64,000 nt of DNA from Paenibacillus nuruki (GTDB lineage: Bacteria; Bacillota; Bacilli; Paenibacillales; Paenibacillaceae). Location: contig NZ_MDER01000096.1 in the NCBI RefSeq assembly GCF_001721045.1, positions 1 through 64,000 on the forward strand, written 5' to 3'. Positions 36,562 to 46,941 of the stretch are shown here, one piece after another. The notes below the pieces were generated by a model. That model was given only the letters and a program-made list of their open reading frames with translations, ran no database searches and had not been told where the DNA came from. The first letter of the stretch is position 1. Each line of letters opens with the position of its first letter. Both the position numbers and the translations under genes were made by a program.

Positions 36562-37932
36562 TTAAAACGTTTTACTACGTACTTCAAAGATAGCGAATTT
36601 CAAATAATGTCCTTCGTCCACGCCCAAAATTTGCGGGTGATCTTTACCTGCTGCACGCCATTCAATGAGACGTAATACTTTACCCGCATCTTTAGCTGCA
36701 TCTTGAATCGTCTCCAAAAATAGATCAGGACGCATATGATACGAACAACTAGCAGTGACTAGATAACCGCCTTCATTCACAAGCTTCATTCCGTGTAAAT
36801 TGATATCTTTATATCCACGAACAGCACCAGCTACAGCACTTTTCGTTTTGGCAAAAGCAGGCGGGTCCAAAATAACAACATCCCATGAACGTCCACCAGA
36901 AGCAGTCATCGGTTTGGACGTATCTTGTTTGCTATCTGTGCTACTACGTAATTGACGCTCATCTAATCCTTTAGCATTACGGCGCAAATAATCAAAAGCA
37001 TCATCCACTACAAATTCAACACGATCTTCAAATCCATTTAAACGTACATTTTCTTTGGCACTTTCGATTGCGTGTGCTGAGATATCAAGGCAAGTTACTT
37101 TTTTGGCTCCATAATGACAAGCATGTAGCGTAAAGCTTCCTGTATGTGAAAAGCACTCTAACACATTAGCTCCATCCCAATAAGGGAAATCGACAATTTT
37201 GCCATTACGATTCATAGGCTTATGCGTCATATGCCCATCTACTTCAACTTCAGTCAGTTCAATTCCACTACGATCTCCCCAACCTAACATCAGTGGAGCA
37301 ATCGAAGCACGATTTTCACGCTGATCGAAGAAATAACCTGTTTTTTGACCTTCTACAATATCCACTTCAATCAATAGACCATTTTCTGTAACCGTTACAT
37401 GTCGAGGACATTCTCCATATAACACACCGGTGACTTCTTCTAGCCCTTCTAATTTGCGTACAGATACATCGCTACGCTCATAGATACCTAATGGCTGCAT
37501 AACTTGTACCAATGCATCAATAATCGATTGACGACAAGCATCCATACCTAACGTCAATAACTGGACAACCAATACTTCTCCAAAGCGATCTACGATCAAT
37601 CCAGGTAAAAAGTCTGCTTCACCGTAGACTAGACGATACGCATTTTCTGTAGGTAAAAAACGATGACGATGCTTGAGACAACGAGTGAATCGCTCTACAA
37701 AAAAAGCAGTATCCATTTCTTCTAAAGGTTGATATGATACTACCCGCACTGTGATCTGAGAAGCTGGATTATAATATCCAGTTGCCAAAAAGCGCTTCTG
37801 ATGCGTCAACACACTCACTAATTGCCCGGGAATAGGATCTCCTTCAACCGAAGCAATCTCATTTTGAAAAACCCATGGGTGAGCTTGTTCTAATCTTTTT
37901 TTACGCTTGGGTTGCAATATAACACTTGCCAA
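36562..37932 (-). CDS. class I SAM-dependent rRNA methyltransferase, RlmI family, with inserts
   Basis: A 456-residue PUA-domain plus Rossmann methyltransferase of the RlmI/YwbD type (23S rRNA m5C family). The N-terminal PUA domain begins ASVILQPKRKKRLEQAHPWVFQNEIASVEG. The methyltransferase part has VDIVEGQKTGYFFDQRENRASIAPLM, VLECFSHTGSFTLHACHYGAKKVTCLDIS and VVILDPPAFAKTKSAVAGAVRGYKDINLH, ending YLVTASCSYHM. Compared with the usual length near 390-400 there are two extra segments: about 35 residues after IAPLM and about 30 residues (rich in Ser/Thr/Asp) before the WDVVILDPPAF motif. The start is TTG with an AAGGAGTGG box. Target site is inferred from family membership only. Confidence 0.9.
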   Translation of the reverse strand: MASVILQPKRKKRLEQAHPWVFQNEIASVEGDPIPGQLVSVLTHQKRFLATGYYNPASQITVRVVSYQPLEEMDTAFFVERFTRCLKHRHRFLPTENAYRLVYGEADFLPGLIVDRFGEVLVVQLLTLGMDACRQSIIDALVQVMQPLGIYERSDVSVRKLEGLEEVTGVLYGECPRHVTVTENGLLIEVDIVEGQKTGYFFDQRENRASIAPLMLGWGDRSGIELTEVEVDGHMTHKPMNRNGKIVDFPYWDGANVLECFSHTGSFTLHACHYGAKKVTCLDISAHAIESAKENVRLNGFEDRVEFVVDDAFDYLRRNAKGLDERQLRSSTDSKQDTSKPMTASGGRSWDVVILDPPAFAKTKSAVAGAVRGYKDINLHGMKLVNEGGYLVTASCSYHMRPDLFLETIQDAAKDAGKVLRLIEWRAAGKDHPQILGVDEGHYLKFAIFEVRSKTF

Positions 37933-37978
37933 TAGTATTCCACTCCTTCTTCATATACCTGTTTATTGTTTAAGCTCT

Positions 37979-38767
37979 TTATACGTTGTTAGCGCTCATT
38001 TCGCCTGTTTCATACATGATACAAGCCAGTGCTGTCATCGCAGCGGTCTCTGTACGTAAGATACGTCTTCCTAGACCTGTAGCTACTGCACCACTTGCTT
38101 CGGCTGCTGCTACTTCTTGCTCGCTGAATCCACCCTCAGGTCCGACAACAATCATGACACGAGTCACTTGATGAGAAGCATGATCATGATCTGCTGTTAA
38201 CGATTGTGCAAAAGGTTGAACCACATCACGAAGTTGATGCCCGTTCTCTTTCTCATAACAAAAACAGATCAAATCGTAATCTGCAAATTGCTTCAATAAT
38301 TGTTTCCACGATACAGGTGATTCGACCAGTGGAACACGACTACGATGACTTTGTTCTGCTGCTTCTTTAGCTATTTTGCTCCAACGCTGAATCCGTTTCA
38401 CTTCTTTACGTTCATCATATTGAACAACTGTACGTTCAGACAAAAAGGGTAGAAAAGAAGATGCTCCGATCTCTGTACATTTCTGAATCACACTTTCCAT
38501 TTTGTCTGCTTTGGGCAAACTCTGAGCAATCGTCACAAATAGATTAGGCTCTCCATGCTGTTCTAATGTTTCTACGATCGACGCAGTAACTACGCCTTCG
38601 GCAAGTTCTGTAATTTCAACCAATACATCTAGAGATTGACCGTTACAAGCAATCACTTGATCGCCTACACGGGATCGCATCACTCGACTAATATGACGCG
38701 CATCTTCACCAGTAATACGCACTTCTTGTTCGTCAAACTGGTCTGCGGGTACAAAATATCGCTGCAT
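37979..38767 (-). CDS. rsmE: 16S rRNA m3U1498 methyltransferase
   Basis: A SPOUT-class methyltransferase that modifies U1498 of 16S rRNA; 262 residues. Family features are the N-terminal PUA-like start MQRYFVPADQFDEQEVRITGEDARHISRVMRSRVGD, the block AQSLPKADKMESVIQKCTEIGASSFLPFLSERTVVQ, and the C-terminal knot VMIVVGPEGGFSEQEVAAAEASGA...LGRRILRTETAAM. It lies between the M50 protease gene and the RlmI-like gene on the same strand. In B. subtilis it is next to prmA; here one gene (M50) and a stem-loop intervene. Confidence 0.96.
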   Translation of the reverse strand: MQRYFVPADQFDEQEVRITGEDARHISRVMRSRVGDQVIACNGQSLDVLVEITELAEGVVTASIVETLEQHGEPNLFVTIAQSLPKADKMESVIQKCTEIGASSFLPFLSERTVVQYDERKEVKRIQRWSKIAKEAAEQSHRSRVPLVESPVSWKQLLKQFADYDLICFCYEKENGHQLRDVVQPFAQSLTADHDHASHQVTRVMIVVGPEGGFSEQEVAAAEASGAVATGLGRRILRTETAAMTALACIMYETGEMSANNV

Positions 38768-38824
38768 ACTTCATCCACTTTCTATGTGCATTTGATAACG
38801 TGCTAACTCAAGTTAATATCATAC

Positions 38825-38880
38825 AACTTTTAAAGGGACAGGGCTAGGTGTAATGTATCGTTCACCTGCTTCTGTCCCTT
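38825..38880 (-). terminator. stem-loop, probable terminator between the M50 gene and rsmE
   Basis: AAGGGACAG pairs with CTGTCCCTT (38872-38880 with 38833-38841), with an inner AGGTG/CACCT pairing, followed on the minus strand by TAAAAGTTG. The stem is strong but the T-run is poor, so termination may be partial. Confidence 0.55.
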
Positions 38881-38916
38881 ATATTAACGAATGTATACTT
38901 GTGTAACTGTCTTGAT

Positions 38917-39600
38917 CTATCCTCCGAAAATCACACCAGCGAATGTATAAAAGCTAGACGCTAAGTCTTGAGCAAATGTATACAACGGTGAAATAGTAAC
39001 TGCACGTAGTGGCGGTAAAAAGACAACCAGTAAAAAGATCAACATTGCCCATTGTTCTACACGTTGTAACTTAGCACTAGCACGTCTTGGTAGCCAATCA
39101 CTTAAAATACGGTAACCATCTAAAGGAGGCAAAGGAATTAAGTTAAATACAAATAAGAAACAGTTCATCAATGCCATATACTGTACAAACATAAAGATTG
39201 CTTCATCAATCCGAGTATTGGCAAAAGAACCTACAATACCAAAATAATTTAAAGCATAATAAATGATGACTGTGATTAAAGCTAGTAATAAATTACTGAT
39301 TGGCCCTGCCGCAGAGACAATAATCCCCATCAGACGTGGATTTTTGAAATTTTCACGGGTGACAGGTACAGGCTTCGCCCAACCAAAACCAGCAATCAAT
39401 AACAAAATAATACCTAACAGATCAATATGCACCGCAGGATTAAGACTAACCCGTCCTAACAAGCGAGCAGTTGGATCGCCGAACTTATTGGCAAAATAAG
39501 CATGCGAAAATTCATGTACTGTAAATCCGATCACTAATGCCAATACGTAAAAAGGTAGTACATCTAACCGTACAAATAATAAGTTGTTCAAAAAATCCAT
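38917..39600 (-). CDS. site-2-type membrane metalloprotease (M50 family)
   Basis: A 227-residue integral membrane protease of the SpoIVFB/S2P-like M50B group. The zinc motif HExxH appears in GFTVHEFSHAYFANKFGD (about residues 24-41). The second motif is in FVFNLIPLPPLDGYRILSD (about 148-166), where the aspartate is the third zinc ligand. Five or six membrane helices are predicted. FGDPTARLLGRVSLNPAVHIDLLG is typical of the YwhC-like branch rather than the sporulation protease SpoIVFB. Three bases separate it from prmA, so they are cotranscribed. Substrate unknown. Confidence 0.93.
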   Translation of the reverse strand: MDFLNNLLFVRLDVLPFYVLALVIGFTVHEFSHAYFANKFGDPTARLLGRVSLNPAVHIDLLGIILLLIAGFGWAKPVPVTRENFKNPRLMGIIVSAAGPISNLLLALITVIIYYALNYFGIVGSFANTRIDEAIFMFVQYMALMNCFLFVFNLIPLPPLDGYRILSDWLPRRASAKLQRVEQWAMLIFLLVVFLPPLRAVTISPLYTFAQDLASSFYTFAGVIFGG

Positions 39601-39603
39601 TAC

Positions 39604-40572
39604 TTACCTCTTTCTCGCAACAAAGGCAATCCAATCTTCATCCCGATGTGCGCCTTCAATAATAAATCCGGCAGCTTCTAAAGCTTCACGAACGACATCT
39701 TCTTTATTTTTATAAATACCTGATGCGATATATACACCATCTGGTGTTAGTGCTTCATACACATCTTCAATAAATAACAAAATAATTTCAGCTAAAATAT
39801 TAGCCACTACCACTTGCACAGGTAACGTTACATTCAGCTTGGTTGTTGCATCTGCTTTGAGCACAGATAACAGATCACTTTCAAATACAGTGATTTCTTG
39901 CTCTAATCCATTCAAATGGGTATTTTCTTTGGCGCTGGATACAGCTACTGGATCAAGATCAAGGGCAAGCACGCTTTTTGCTCCTAATTTGATCGCTCCA
40001 ATTGCCAGAATACCTGATCCTGTACCGACATCAATAACTTCTTCTCCGCCTTTGATAACAGTCTCAAGTGTACGTAAGCAAAGTGATGTTGTAGGATGAG
40101 TCCCTGTACCAAAAGCCATACCTGGATCTAATTCAATAATCTTTTCGATATCACTTTCAGGAGTATAATCTTCCCATGTTGGCTTAATCGTTAGACGCTC
40201 AGACACACGAATAGGCTTGAAATACTGTTTCCATGCATTTGCCCAATCTTCTTCGTCTACTGTTTTGAAAGACATCTCTGCTGTACCGACTTCAATATCA
40301 AATTCATGAAGTTGTGCAATACGTACACGCACTTCTTCCATCAATGTATTCATATCCGTTTCTTCTGCAAAATAACCTTGCACCACTGCTAATCCTTCTG
40401 GAATATCGTTAAGCGGAAGTTCATACCATTGTCCATATGAAGTATCGCGTGGCTTATTGAGTGTGCCTGATTCTTCAATCGCTACACCACCAGCTCCAGC
40501 TTCATGCAGAAAGTTGGAAATCATTTCTACTGCTTGCTCTGTTGTATGTATAGTTAATTCATGCCATAACAT
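39604..40572 (-). CDS. prmA: ribosomal protein L11 methyltransferase
   Basis: Trimethylates ribosomal protein L11; 322 residues. The N-terminal substrate-binding domain starts MLWHELTIHTTEQAVEMISNFLHEAGAGGVAIEESG. The Rossmann domain carries LDPGMAFGTGTHPTTSLCLRTLE, the SAM-binding VIDVGTGSGILAIGAIKLGAKSVLALDLDPVAVSSAKEN, and the catalytic-loop-like VVANILAEIIL. It follows the dnaJ terminator, so it is probably transcribed from the 150-bp gap or by readthrough of the heat-shock operon, and is followed by the M50 gene after 3 bp. Confidence 0.97.
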   Translation of the reverse strand: MLWHELTIHTTEQAVEMISNFLHEAGAGGVAIEESGTLNKPRDTSYGQWYELPLNDIPEGLAVVQGYFAEETDMNTLMEEVRVRIAQLHEFDIEVGTAEMSFKTVDEEDWANAWKQYFKPIRVSERLTIKPTWEDYTPESDIEKIIELDPGMAFGTGTHPTTSLCLRTLETVIKGGEEVIDVGTGSGILAIGAIKLGAKSVLALDLDPVAVSSAKENTHLNGLEQEITVFESDLLSVLKADATTKLNVTLPVQVVVANILAEIILLFIEDVYEALTPDGVYIASGIYKNKEDVVREALEAAGFIIEGAHRDEDWIAFVARKR

Positions 40573-40674
40573 TATTCATTTCCTCCTAATAGTGAAACAT
40601 ACGTACGATTTATTGTACTACATCTGGACTGAACAATTCAAAATTCTCTTTCATACCTTGTAAATGCCTGAATG

Positions 40675-40704
40675 AAAAGCCCGGCTCATAAAGAACCGGG
40701 CTTT
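40675..40704 (-). terminator. intrinsic terminator of the hrcA-grpE-dnaK-dnaJ operon
   Basis: AAAGCCCGG pairs with CCGGGCTTT across a short loop (40678-40704), followed on the minus strand by TTCATT. It lies directly after the dnaJ stop codon. Confidence 0.85.
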
Positions 40705-40724
40705 CTATTTAGACATGTTAGCAC

Positions 40725-41846
40725 TTAATCACCGCGGAAAGCACGTTTTACACGATCAAAGAAAGATTGCTCATTTTCATGAGTATGCTCACCATTAAGC
40801 GCTCCAAATTGACGAAGTAAATCTTTTTGCTCTTCGCTTAGATTGCTTGGTGTAACCACAACTACCTTGATATGTTGATCCCCTTGACCTACACCACGTA
40901 GACGAGGAACACCTTTTCCTTTAAGACGGAAATACGTTCCTGTTTGCGTACCCGCAGGGACTTTGATTTTCACTTTTTCATTCAATGTAGGAACTTCGAT
41001 CTCATCACCCAAAGCAGCTTGAGCAAATGTAATCGGAATTTCACAGTAAATATCATCATCTTCACGTTCGAAGAAATCATGCGGTTTAACGCGGAATACG
41101 ATATATAGATCACCTGGAGGACCTCCACGTGAACCACCTTCGCCTTCACCGTTAACTCGCATTTGTGCGCCATCATCTATACCCGCTGGAATGCGAACAT
41201 TGATTTTGCGTTGTTTTTGTACACGACCTGTACCGCTACAAGTATTACATTTCTCTTCAATGATTGTACCTGTACCTCCACAGTTAGAACAACTGCGACG
41301 GTTGACCATACGACCGAATGGTGTATTTTGTACCACTTCTTCTTGACCACTACCATGACATACAGAACATGTTTTAGGCTGAGTCCCTTTTTTGGCACCT
41401 GTTCCATTACATGTATCACAATTTTCACTACGGTTAATTGTAATATCTGTTTCTTTACCGAATACAGCTTCTTTAAATTCAATGGTCATCGTATATTGTA
41501 GGTCATTACCACGTTGTGGAGCGTTCGGATCACGCTGTCTTCCACCGCCACCAAAGAACATATCGAAGATATCGCCGAATCCTCCGCCACCTGCTGAGAA
41601 TCCGCCTCCGCCCATACCTTGGTTCGGATCGACATGACCAAATTGATCATATTGAGAACGTTTAGAAGAATCGCTTAATACATCATAAGCTTCTTTAACT
41701 TCTTTAAACTTCGTTTCTGCATCTGCTTCTTTGTTTACGTCTGGATGATATTTACGGGCTAGCCCACGATATGCTTTTTTAATTTCATCATCGGAAGCAC
41801 TTTTGCCTATACCCAGTACTTCATAATAATCGCGCTTATCTGCCAT
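40725..41846 (-). CDS. dnaJ: chaperone DnaJ (Hsp40)
   Basis: The J-domain co-chaperone that delivers clients to DnaK and stimulates its ATPase; 373 residues from the chosen start. The J domain (about 1-70) has the HPD motif in RKYHPDVN, followed by a Gly/Phe-rich linker ([24 protein letters not shown]). The four zinc repeats are [31 protein letters not shown] and [10 protein letters not shown] (about 146-210), and then the C-terminal substrate domains. Eight upstream codons are open, but GAGGTGG lies just before the ATG at 41846, which gives the standard N-terminus [11 protein letters not shown]. Last gene of the CIRCE-controlled operon. A hairpin and a repeat element lie between dnaK and dnaJ. 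Confidence 0.98.
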   Translation of the reverse strand: MADKRDYYEVLGIGKSASDDEIKKAYRGLARKYHPDVNKEADAETKFKEVKEAYDVLSDSSKRSQYDQFGHVDPNQGMGGGGFSAGGGGFGDIFDMFFGGGGRQRDPNAPQRGNDLQYTMTIEFKEAVFGKETDITINRSENCDTCNGTGAKKGTQPKTCSVCHGSGQEEVVQNTPFGRMVNRRSCSNCGGTGTIIEEKCNTCSGTGRVQKQRKINVRIPAGIDDGAQMRVNGEGEGGSRGGPPGDLYIVFRVKPHDFFEREDDDIYCEIPITFAQAALGDEIEVPTLNEKVKIKVPAGTQTGTYFRLKGKGVPRLRGVGQGDQHIKVVVVTPSNLSEEQKDLLRQFGALNGEHTHENEQSFFDRVKRAFRGD

Positions 41847-41924
41847 CGTTCCACCTCGACTCCTTGTCATATAATCGTATCAATCTCACACAGTATTCAA
41901 GTGTATCCTTATAAACAAACGAAA

Positions 41925-41953
41925 GTCAAAGCACGGGATGCCCCGGCTTTGAC
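41925..41953 (-). terminator. stem-loop between dnaK and dnaJ
   Basis: GTCAAAGC (41925-41932) and GCTTTGAC (41946-41953) form a perfect 8-bp stem, extended by an inner CCC/GGG pairing. On the minus strand it is followed by TTTCGTTTGTTT, a weak T-run. It could act as a partial terminator or a processing/stability element that lowers dnaJ relative to dnaK. Which of these is not decided by the sequence. Confidence 0.5.
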
Positions 41954-41994
41954 CTTCCCACTTCATAAATGTTATTTATTCCGTGCTGTGGTAT

Positions 41995-42058
41995 AGATAT
42001 TTTGCTTTGCAAAAATCTTTCTCTTATTACACTTTGTTGCACTTATAATGCCAAGTGC
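41995..42058 (-). repeat. two-hairpin intergenic element, dnaK copy
   Basis: Directly after the dnaK stop (3-nt gap) the minus strand forms hairpin 1, GCACTT-[GGCATTAT]-AAGTGC (42039-42058). After about 21 AT-rich bases it forms hairpin 2 in the block ATTTTTGCAAAGCAAAATAT (part of 41995-42017). The 23-nt block holding hairpin 2 is identical to one downstream of lepA (48258-48280). Hairpin 1 of the lepA copy differs by compensating changes (see that entry). Confidence 0.75.
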
Positions 42059-42061
42059 TGA

Positions 42062-43927
<1,866 letters not shown>

Positions 43928-43999
43928 CTATTTAATATATTTTTAAAATGTTGGTAATTATCAATGTATAAAAAGGATATAGCCAATTAAAAGTTTGTA

Positions 44000-44605
44000 T
44001 TAGCTACTTACTTTAACCATTGCCGGGCGAAGTACTTTATCTTTCAGTACATAACCTTTTTGTAATTCTTCAACAACGATACCTTCTTCATGCTCGTCAG
44101 ACTCAACTTGCATTACCGCTTGGTGAAGTTCAGGGTTGAATGGTTGCCCTACAGCGTCCATTTGTGTCAAGCCTGCTCCTTTAAGCACTTCGTCTAATTG
44201 ACGGAAGATCATATCAATACCTTTGTTAAATGATTCCAACTCAGGGCTTTCTGGCTTAGTTGCCATTGCGCGTCCAAAGTTATCAACAACCGGAATCAAC
44301 TCGGTAATCAATTGCTCGGAAGCATATTTCGCCAAGTTTTCTTTTTCTTTCTGTGTACGACGACGGAAGTTATCAAAATCCGCTTGAGCACGTAGAACAC
44401 GTTGTGTCTGCTCGTCTAGTTGCGCCTGTACACGTTCTAATTCAGCTTTGGATACCATTTCATCAGAACCCGTATCGGATGTTGTAGAACCTTCTGTTGC
44501 CTCAGGAGCAGGTACTTCGCTCTCTACCGCTTCAGTTTCTGTATGATTAACCGGGATTTCTTGCTCCGATTGATTATTTTCTTGAAAGGATTGCTCTTTA
44601 TTCAA
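44000..44605 (-). CDS. grpE: nucleotide exchange factor GrpE
   Basis: The nucleotide exchange factor of DnaK; 201 residues. An acidic, disordered N-terminus (about 1-55, rich in Glu/Ser/Thr) is followed by the long helix (LERVQAQLDEQTQRVLRAQADFDNFRRRTQKEKENLAKYA) and the C-terminal beta domain with GQPFNPELHQAVMQVESDEHEEGIVVEELQKGYVLKDKVLRPAMVKV. The start codon is TTG with an excellent AAGGAGGTG box. It lies 61 bp after hrcA and 93 bp before dnaK. Confidence 0.98.
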   Translation of the reverse strand: MNKEQSFQENNQSEQEIPVNHTETEAVESEVPAPEATEGSTTSDTGSDEMVSKAELERVQAQLDEQTQRVLRAQADFDNFRRRTQKEKENLAKYASEQLITELIPVVDNFGRAMATKPESPELESFNKGIDMIFRQLDEVLKGAGLTQMDAVGQPFNPELHQAVMQVESDEHEEGIVVEELQKGYVLKDKVLRPAMVKVSS

Positions 44606-44666
44606 GATTGTTCACCTCCTTAAAATACTTAAATACAGATCATTATTTATATTGAAATAGTATCTA

Positions 44667-45698
44667 CTAACGATACCAGTGATTCAAAATTTTAGTCATA
44701 TCACGAGATAACACATTTAAAATACCGATTACTTTGGCATATTCCATTCGTGTAGGTCCCAGTATACCAATCGTTCCTAACGATTCGCCATTCACTTCAT
44801 ACGTAGCTGTAATCAGACTACAATTTTCAAACGCTTCATGTCGATTCTCTGTACCTATACGTACTTGAATACCATTTGGTGCCGAAGCTTCTGTAATTAT
44901 TTTGGAAAGTGTCGGTGTTTCTTCTAACAAATCAAGAATACTTTTCACTTTATCCATATCTTTGAATTCCGGTTGGATCAGCATATTGGTTGCACCGCTC
45001 AAGAAAATCTTCTGTTCTTGATCTTGATCAAATGCAGCATTCAGTGTGCTCATTACTTCTTCATAATGATTCATATGGCGCTGCATCTCTTCACCAATTT
45101 CGGAAAAGATACGTGATTTTAGTTTATACAGAGGCACACCAATCAATTTGCTATTTAGTAAATTGACGACTTGTTCCAAATCGGAAACAGCTACACCTTC
45201 TGGAATACTGATTTTACGATTTTCAACTTGTCCGGTATTCGTAACTATAATCGCAAGTGCCGTCTGGTCATCCAGTGAGATTAACTGAAAATGACGTAAT
45301 GATGTATTAAACACTTCAGGCCCTAATAGAATCGAAGTATAGTTTGTCATATGGGACAAAACCATCGCAGCATGTTGTATAACCTGCTCTGCTGCTGTTA
45401 ATTTCTCTGTAAAAAATTGTTTGAGTTCTTTAACATCTGAAGCGCCTACCGGTTGAAAAGGAGTCAGATGATCCACATAATAACGATATCCTTTATGAGA
45501 AGGAATACGTCCAGCTGAAGTATGCGGCTGTTCTAGAAAACCTAACTCTTCTAGATCCGCCATTTCATTCCGAATCGTAGCGGGGCTGTATTGCACATCG
45601 CCACGCTTGGATATACTACGGGACCCGACAGGCTCTGCCGAACGAATATAATCATCCACTATCGCATTTAGAATCATCTTTTGACGCTCGGTTAACAT
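44667..45698 (-). CDS. hrcA: heat-inducible transcription repressor HrcA
   Basis: The repressor that binds CIRCE operators and is thought to be kept active by GroEL; 343 residues. The N-terminal winged helix starts LTERQKMILNAIVDDYIRSAEPVGSRSISKRGDVQYSPATIRNEMADLEELGFLEQPHTSAGRIPSHKGYRYYVD. This is followed by the dimerisation/GAF-like body and the C-terminal SLGTIGILGPTRMEYAKVIGILNVLSRDMTKIL. A 24-codon upstream extension is open but AGAAGGAGGG lies 7 nt before the ATG at 45698. First gene of the operon; a perfect CIRCE lies 66 bp upstream, so HrcA should repress itself and dnaK. Confidence 0.98.
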   Translation of the reverse strand: MLTERQKMILNAIVDDYIRSAEPVGSRSISKRGDVQYSPATIRNEMADLEELGFLEQPHTSAGRIPSHKGYRYYVDHLTPFQPVGASDVKELKQFFTEKLTAAEQVIQHAAMVLSHMTNYTSILLGPEVFNTSLRHFQLISLDDQTALAIIVTNTGQVENRKISIPEGVAVSDLEQVVNLLNSKLIGVPLYKLKSRIFSEIGEEMQRHMNHYEEVMSTLNAAFDQDQEQKIFLSGATNMLIQPEFKDMDKVKSILDLLEETPTLSKIITEASAPNGIQVRIGTENRHEAFENCSLITATYEVNGESLGTIGILGPTRMEYAKVIGILNVLSRDMTKILNHWYR

Positions 45699-45763
45699 GT
45701 AGTTCCCTCCTTCTAAACATATCCAGTTTGATATCAATCCAAGTTCATTCTGCTCTATCATCG

Positions 45764-45790
45764 TTAGCACTCAATCAACATGAGTGCTAA
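45764..45790. promoter_or_regulatory. CIRCE operator (HrcA binding site)
   Basis: TTAGCACTC-N9-GAGTGCTAA, a perfect match to the CIRCE consensus (arms 45764-45772 and 45782-45790). It lies just downstream of the sigma-A promoter and in the 5' leader of hrcA. Confidence 0.98.
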
Positions 45791-45801
45791 CGACTAATAC
45801 A

Positions 45802-45831
45802 AAAATACCAAACTGACTCGATTATTGTCAA
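45802..45831 (-). promoter_or_regulatory. sigma-A promoter of the hrcA heat-shock operon
   Basis: Minus strand TTGACA (45826-45831), 18-nt spacer, TATTTT (45802-45807), with the CIRCE beginning about 11 nt downstream of the -10. A HrcA-bound CIRCE would block initiation. Confidence 0.85.
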
Positions 45832-45885
45832 GTTAGTTTGGCTGATTTTTAATATATATTTGATGAATATGCTTACTTTTTTTGA

Positions 45886-46356
45886 TTATACGGCAATAAC
45901 TTTCAACACAGCAATTTCATCGCAACAATGTTGTTTGGGACAATGCACACAATCCGTCCATACCTTTTCAGGGAAAATGCTGGTATCTACGACTTCAAAT
46001 CCATTCTTTTTGAAAAAAGAAACTTCATACGTTAATGCCATCACTTTAGGTAGTTTTCTAGCTGCTGCATGTTCAAGCAGAGTATCGACTAACTTTGAAC
46101 CTATTCCTTGACCTTTATGTCCATCTGAAATACCCAACGAACGAATCTCAACCAAATCTTTGCCTAATTGACAAAGCGATCCACAACCGACTAATTCATT
46201 ATCGATTTCAGCGACAACAAAATGTCTCAATTGACGTTGCAATGCCTCACGAGAACGGGGAAGCATAATCCCTTGCTCGGCATAACCTGCAATCATCTGA
46301 TACAGTGGCTCTACATCTTCAAGTACTGCTGCTCTACAAGTAACTACGGCAGGCAT
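45886..46356 (-). CDS. GNAT N-acetyltransferase, short ArgA-like
   Basis: A 156-residue single-domain GNAT acetyltransferase. The acetyl-CoA binding motif is visible in IRSLGISDGHKGQGIGSKLVDTLLEHAAARKLPKVMALTY (about residues 71-110). The C-terminal segment FEVVDTSIFPEKVWTDCVHCPKQHCCDEIAV carries four cysteines. This arrangement resembles the short stand-alone N-acetylglutamate synthase (ArgA) domains of Gram-positive bacteria, so arginine biosynthesis is a reasonable guess. Other amine substrates cannot be excluded. An AGGAGG box precedes the ATG. It sits upstream of the hrcA promoter on the same strand and seems monocistronic. Confidence 0.75.
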   Translation of the reverse strand: MPAVVTCRAAVLEDVEPLYQMIAGYAEQGIMLPRSREALQRQLRHFVVAEIDNELVGCGSLCQLGKDLVEIRSLGISDGHKGQGIGSKLVDTLLEHAAARKLPKVMALTYEVSFFKKNGFEVVDTSIFPEKVWTDCVHCPKQHCCDEIAVLKVIAV

Positions 46357-46895
46357 ATAGCTTTCCTCCTCATGAGGTAATGCGGATCAATCGGTATCAT
46401 TTAGCGATTTTCTTATCATCCGTATAACCGTTCATTTTTTAGTTTAGATTTTCATTCATTTATTTTTAAAATAGCTTTGATTTGAAATAGAAATGTTTAT
46501 TTGAATTTGGTTTGTAAACTGTAGCTATTATGCTACAAATTTGAATCTTATAAGAGAATACGTATAAATATACATTAAGATGAATGATATTTCAATAGAT
46601 TTTCAGAAGAAAAAGATATAAATATTATCGGACAAACACTCTATTTTTCTTTATAGCTGAATTCTTTATATTCTACCTATTTCGAGATAATATTCATATT
46701 TTCTATATTAAAGCGTAGATATACAAGTATTTTCTGTATATCATTGCTTCTGCTTTCGCTATACTTGTACAACGGACTTCAAATGAATGCAATAGGTTAT
46801 ATACCATTTAACCAAATGAGTACTAATTATTCATGTCACTGCATAATTTTTATGTTATTTTCGATTTTATGATCTACTTTTATGTAAAATACAAA
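46357..46895. other. 540-bp AT-rich gene-free interval
   Basis: No reading frame with a ribosome site is visible on either strand. The base composition is clearly more AT-rich than the flanks. The GNAT ribosome site is at the left end. Two mutually exclusive hairpins can be drawn: GATATAC/GTATATC (46718-46724 with 46736-46742), and TACAAGTA/TACTTGTA (46722-46729 with 46762-46769). No promoter with good -35 and -10 boxes was identified. Confidence 0.5.
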
Positions 46896-46924
46896 CAAAA
46901 AACCTGAAGAATTTCTCTTCAGGT
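46896..46924 (-). terminator. intrinsic terminator after hemW
   Basis: A perfect 10-bp stem AACCTGAAGA / TCTTCAGGTT with a 5-nt loop, followed on the minus strand by TTTTTG. It lies just past the hemW stop. Confidence 0.9.
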
Positions 46925-46941
46925 TCTTAATTTAATGAATA

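Noticed and set aside
40717-40727. TTAGCACTTAA near the dnaJ stop, resembling half of a CIRCE
   Set aside because: There is no second arm (GAGTGCTAA) at the required spacing, and it overlaps the end of the coding sequence.
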